The notes under the pieces are model-generated. The model made no database searches and was not told the origin of the DNA. It was given only the letters and a program-made list of their open reading frames with translations. Shown one piece after another: positions 57,447 through 58,490 of a DNA stretch of 58,490 nucleotides. Position 1 is the stretch's first letter; every line of letters begins with the position of its first letter. This DNA is from Verrucomicrobiota bacterium (GTDB taxonomy: Bacteria; Chlamydiota; Chlamydiia; Chlamydiales; SM23-39). Where the stretch lies: positions 1 through 58,490 of the forward strand of contig JAFEGL010000015.1 in assembly GCA_018239895.1 (NCBI GenBank). The letters are read 5' to 3'. The position numbers and the translations under genes are program-made.

Positions 57447-58322
57447 ATGGCAACAGTAGCCCTTACGATGAATGGATCCCCCGTCCGCTTGGATTTTGCA
57501 CACATGCCCGCCTACTCTAAAACGAGCGTTTCAATATTATCGGCTATAAGCCCCGATCTGTTTAAAACTACACCCAAACTCACAGCCATCCGGCGGCAGT
57601 TGACCCATATGAAAGATACGATCAAACAGATCGAAAATACGAAGGAAATAGGCACCCTCACAAAACTCGTCGCCTTCCTCGGCACAGTTTTGAGCGTAGT
57701 TGCGATTACAGGTACTATTTTCCTTGGAAAAGACGACCCCGGCAAGGGACAGCAACTCTTAATTCTATTCATGATAACAGTCTATTCCTGCTTCAGCGGT
57801 TGGAATTGCACGAACTCTGTGAAGAAAAACGATCAGATTAAGCTGAGAGACCCTCTCTACACTCCCCCAGAAAAAACGTCTTGCGCCGAAGACCCCGTCC
57901 TCCGTGGGATCGGTTGGACTATCCTGGGAGGCGGCCTTTACTTCCCTCTGATCGAAACCTGTACGAGGGAAAAGAGGCTCAATACCTCGCTTGCTGCGCA
58001 AAAAGCTTGGGTTGAAGCCCAGCTGAACACGCAGAAAGAGGCCCTCTCGAACGAACTCACAGAAGCGAGCCCCTTCTACAAAGAGAAGGTAGCCGAGGTC
58101 ACGACGGCAATCGACAAAGTGATCGAGCTGTTGAATCAAGCCGAGAAACTCCCTTATAAAACTGGGGATGACCAACAAACCTTCAGAAGGCTGCTCCGCG
58201 AATACACCAACGCCCTCCACGAACTAAAGCTGTTTTCTACATTTTTTGAAAAACTTAGAACCGATCGATTGGTTGAAGTTGAACGGGCCGATGGAAGCTG
58301 GGTTCCCCTTAATCAGGCATAG
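57447..58322 (+). CDS. Inc-like protein with bilobed hydrophobic region
   Basis: A 291-residue protein. The start at 57447 has GGAGG just upstream; a longer frame would begin inside the repeat. Residues 1-72 are polar; hydrophobic lobes lie at about 74-93 and 103-119 with a short charged loop between them (GKDDPGKGQQ), and a weaker one at about 163-185. A helical, coiled-coil-like C-terminal half follows. The bilobed pattern without a Sec signal resembles inclusion-membrane proteins. No family was recognised, so the call rests on topology alone. Confidence 0.7.
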   Translation: MATVALTMNGSPVRLDFAHMPAYSKTSVSILSAISPDLFKTTPKLTAIRRQLTHMKDTIKQIENTKEIGTLTKLVAFLGTVLSVVAITGTIFLGKDDPGKGQQLLILFMITVYSCFSGWNCTNSVKKNDQIKLRDPLYTPPEKTSCAEDPVLRGIGWTILGGGLYFPLIETCTREKRLNTSLAAQKAWVEAQLNTQKEALSNELTEASPFYKEKVAEVTTAIDKVIELLNQAEKLPYKTGDDQQTFRRLLREYTNALHELKLFSTFFEKLRTDRLVEVERADGSWVPLNQA

Positions 58323-58403
58323 CCTGCTCTCTATAGTTTATAGTTTTCTCGGCCAGTCTAAAAATCCTCTCTCGCCGCCTACGGTAGCTCGAGAAAACCG
58401 TCG

Positions 58404-58437
58404 GGGGCGCGCCGCCGCGCAGCGGCTGGCGCGCCCC
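58404..58437. terminator. GC-rich nested hairpin after the last gene
   Basis: The 10-bp perfect outer arms (58404-58413 with 58428-58437) enclose a small inner stem GCCGC/GCGGC, followed by TTT. It lies 82 bp after the stop of the Inc-like gene. It is probably a terminator or another small palindrome. Confidence 0.55.
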
Positions 58438-58472
58438 TTTAGCAGAGCTTATTTTTGGGGTGCGGGGCAAAG

Positions 58473-58490
58473 CCCTGCATCATGCATATC
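58473..58490. repeat. Start of another 42-bp palindrome family member, cut by the window end
   Basis: The last bases (ATCATGCATATC) match the arm of the 12119-12253 family, in which GATCATGCATATCCTGTAC is the inner end. The rest lies beyond the window, so completeness cannot be judged. Confidence 0.45.

Noticed and set aside
1..58490. CRISPR array
   Set aside because: Repeats seen are inverted or dispersed, with no regularly spaced direct repeats and no cas genes.

Overview
The window comes from a member of the Chlamydiota outside the classical Chlamydiaceae (an 'environmental' chlamydia). Three blocks of gene neighbourhood recall Chlamydia trachomatis: trhO(yceA)-rpsD-murJ-nfo, pheT-(CT476-like lipoprotein)-ogt, and kdsA-(lptC-like)-lptB. 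The short HemA, the S4-domain RluD enzyme and the duplicated chlamydial-style hypothetical genes agree with this. Features not expected in Chlamydiaceae include asparaginyl-tRNA synthetase, a GT90 glycosyltransferase, a heptosyltransferase, a tag glycosylase, an S10 carboxypeptidase and a pair of DUF115/Maf-like proteins. Species and family cannot be fixed from the sequence. No rRNA, CRISPR array, phage or intact transposase gene was seen.

Layout. 1-974: a 98-bp palindrome and two tandem paralogous hypothetical genes. 934-5430 (minus): a tightly overlapping set reading hpf, PD-(D/E)XK nuclease-like, DUF115, MORN/YwqK, DUF115. 5543-10218: exported alpha/beta hydrolase, nested palindromes, a small HhH protein, threonine aldolase-recO-DMT transporter. 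10219-12683: AT-rich orphan genes, repeats, tRNA-Arg(TCG) and tRNA-Leu(GAG). 12684-15665: metallopeptidase, yidD, LysM membrane protein. 15685-15863: second copy of the branched palindrome. 15954-23769: pheT, M50 protease, GT90, an effector-like orphan, MORN lipoprotein-ogt, Cys-rich lipoprotein-like protein. 23984-28453: coiled-coil protein, SNF2 helicase, DUF116-like protein, trhO. 28628-35337: rpsD, murJ, three membrane orphans (at least one Inc-like), nfo, asnS. 35379-40241: aspartic protease, hemA, recX, small proteins, rluD, khpA. 40325-43015: large DHH-type protein and tRNA-Arg(TCT). 43122-48842: carboxypeptidase, dapB, kdsA, lptC-like, HAD phosphatase, lptB. 48846-53384: tandem paralogs, transporter, palindrome, tag, CPBP protease, heptosyltransferase. 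53509-58322: tandem ndk genes, a fused OppA-like protein, an Inc-like protein.

Functional links. kdsA, the LptC-like protein, lptB and the heptosyltransferase point to LPS core synthesis and export. murJ and dapB serve the lipid II/meso-diaminopimelate route. recO, recX, nfo, ogt, tag and the SNF2 helicase form a repair set. Several orphans with paired hydrophobic segments or signal peptides may act at the inclusion membrane or in the host.

Most notable signals. First, a second nucleoside diphosphate kinase copy with a signal peptide, lacking about ten residues of the nucleotide-binding loop. Second, large branched palindromes present in three related copies. Third, at least three other families of long inverted repeats. 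One of these carries an apparent 12-bp target duplication in the rluD C-terminus, and another buries the tag ribosome-binding site in a 35-bp perfect stem. Fourth, the overlapping DUF115-MORN-DUF115 gene set. Homology calls rest on recognition of motifs and family features by eye; no search was run.
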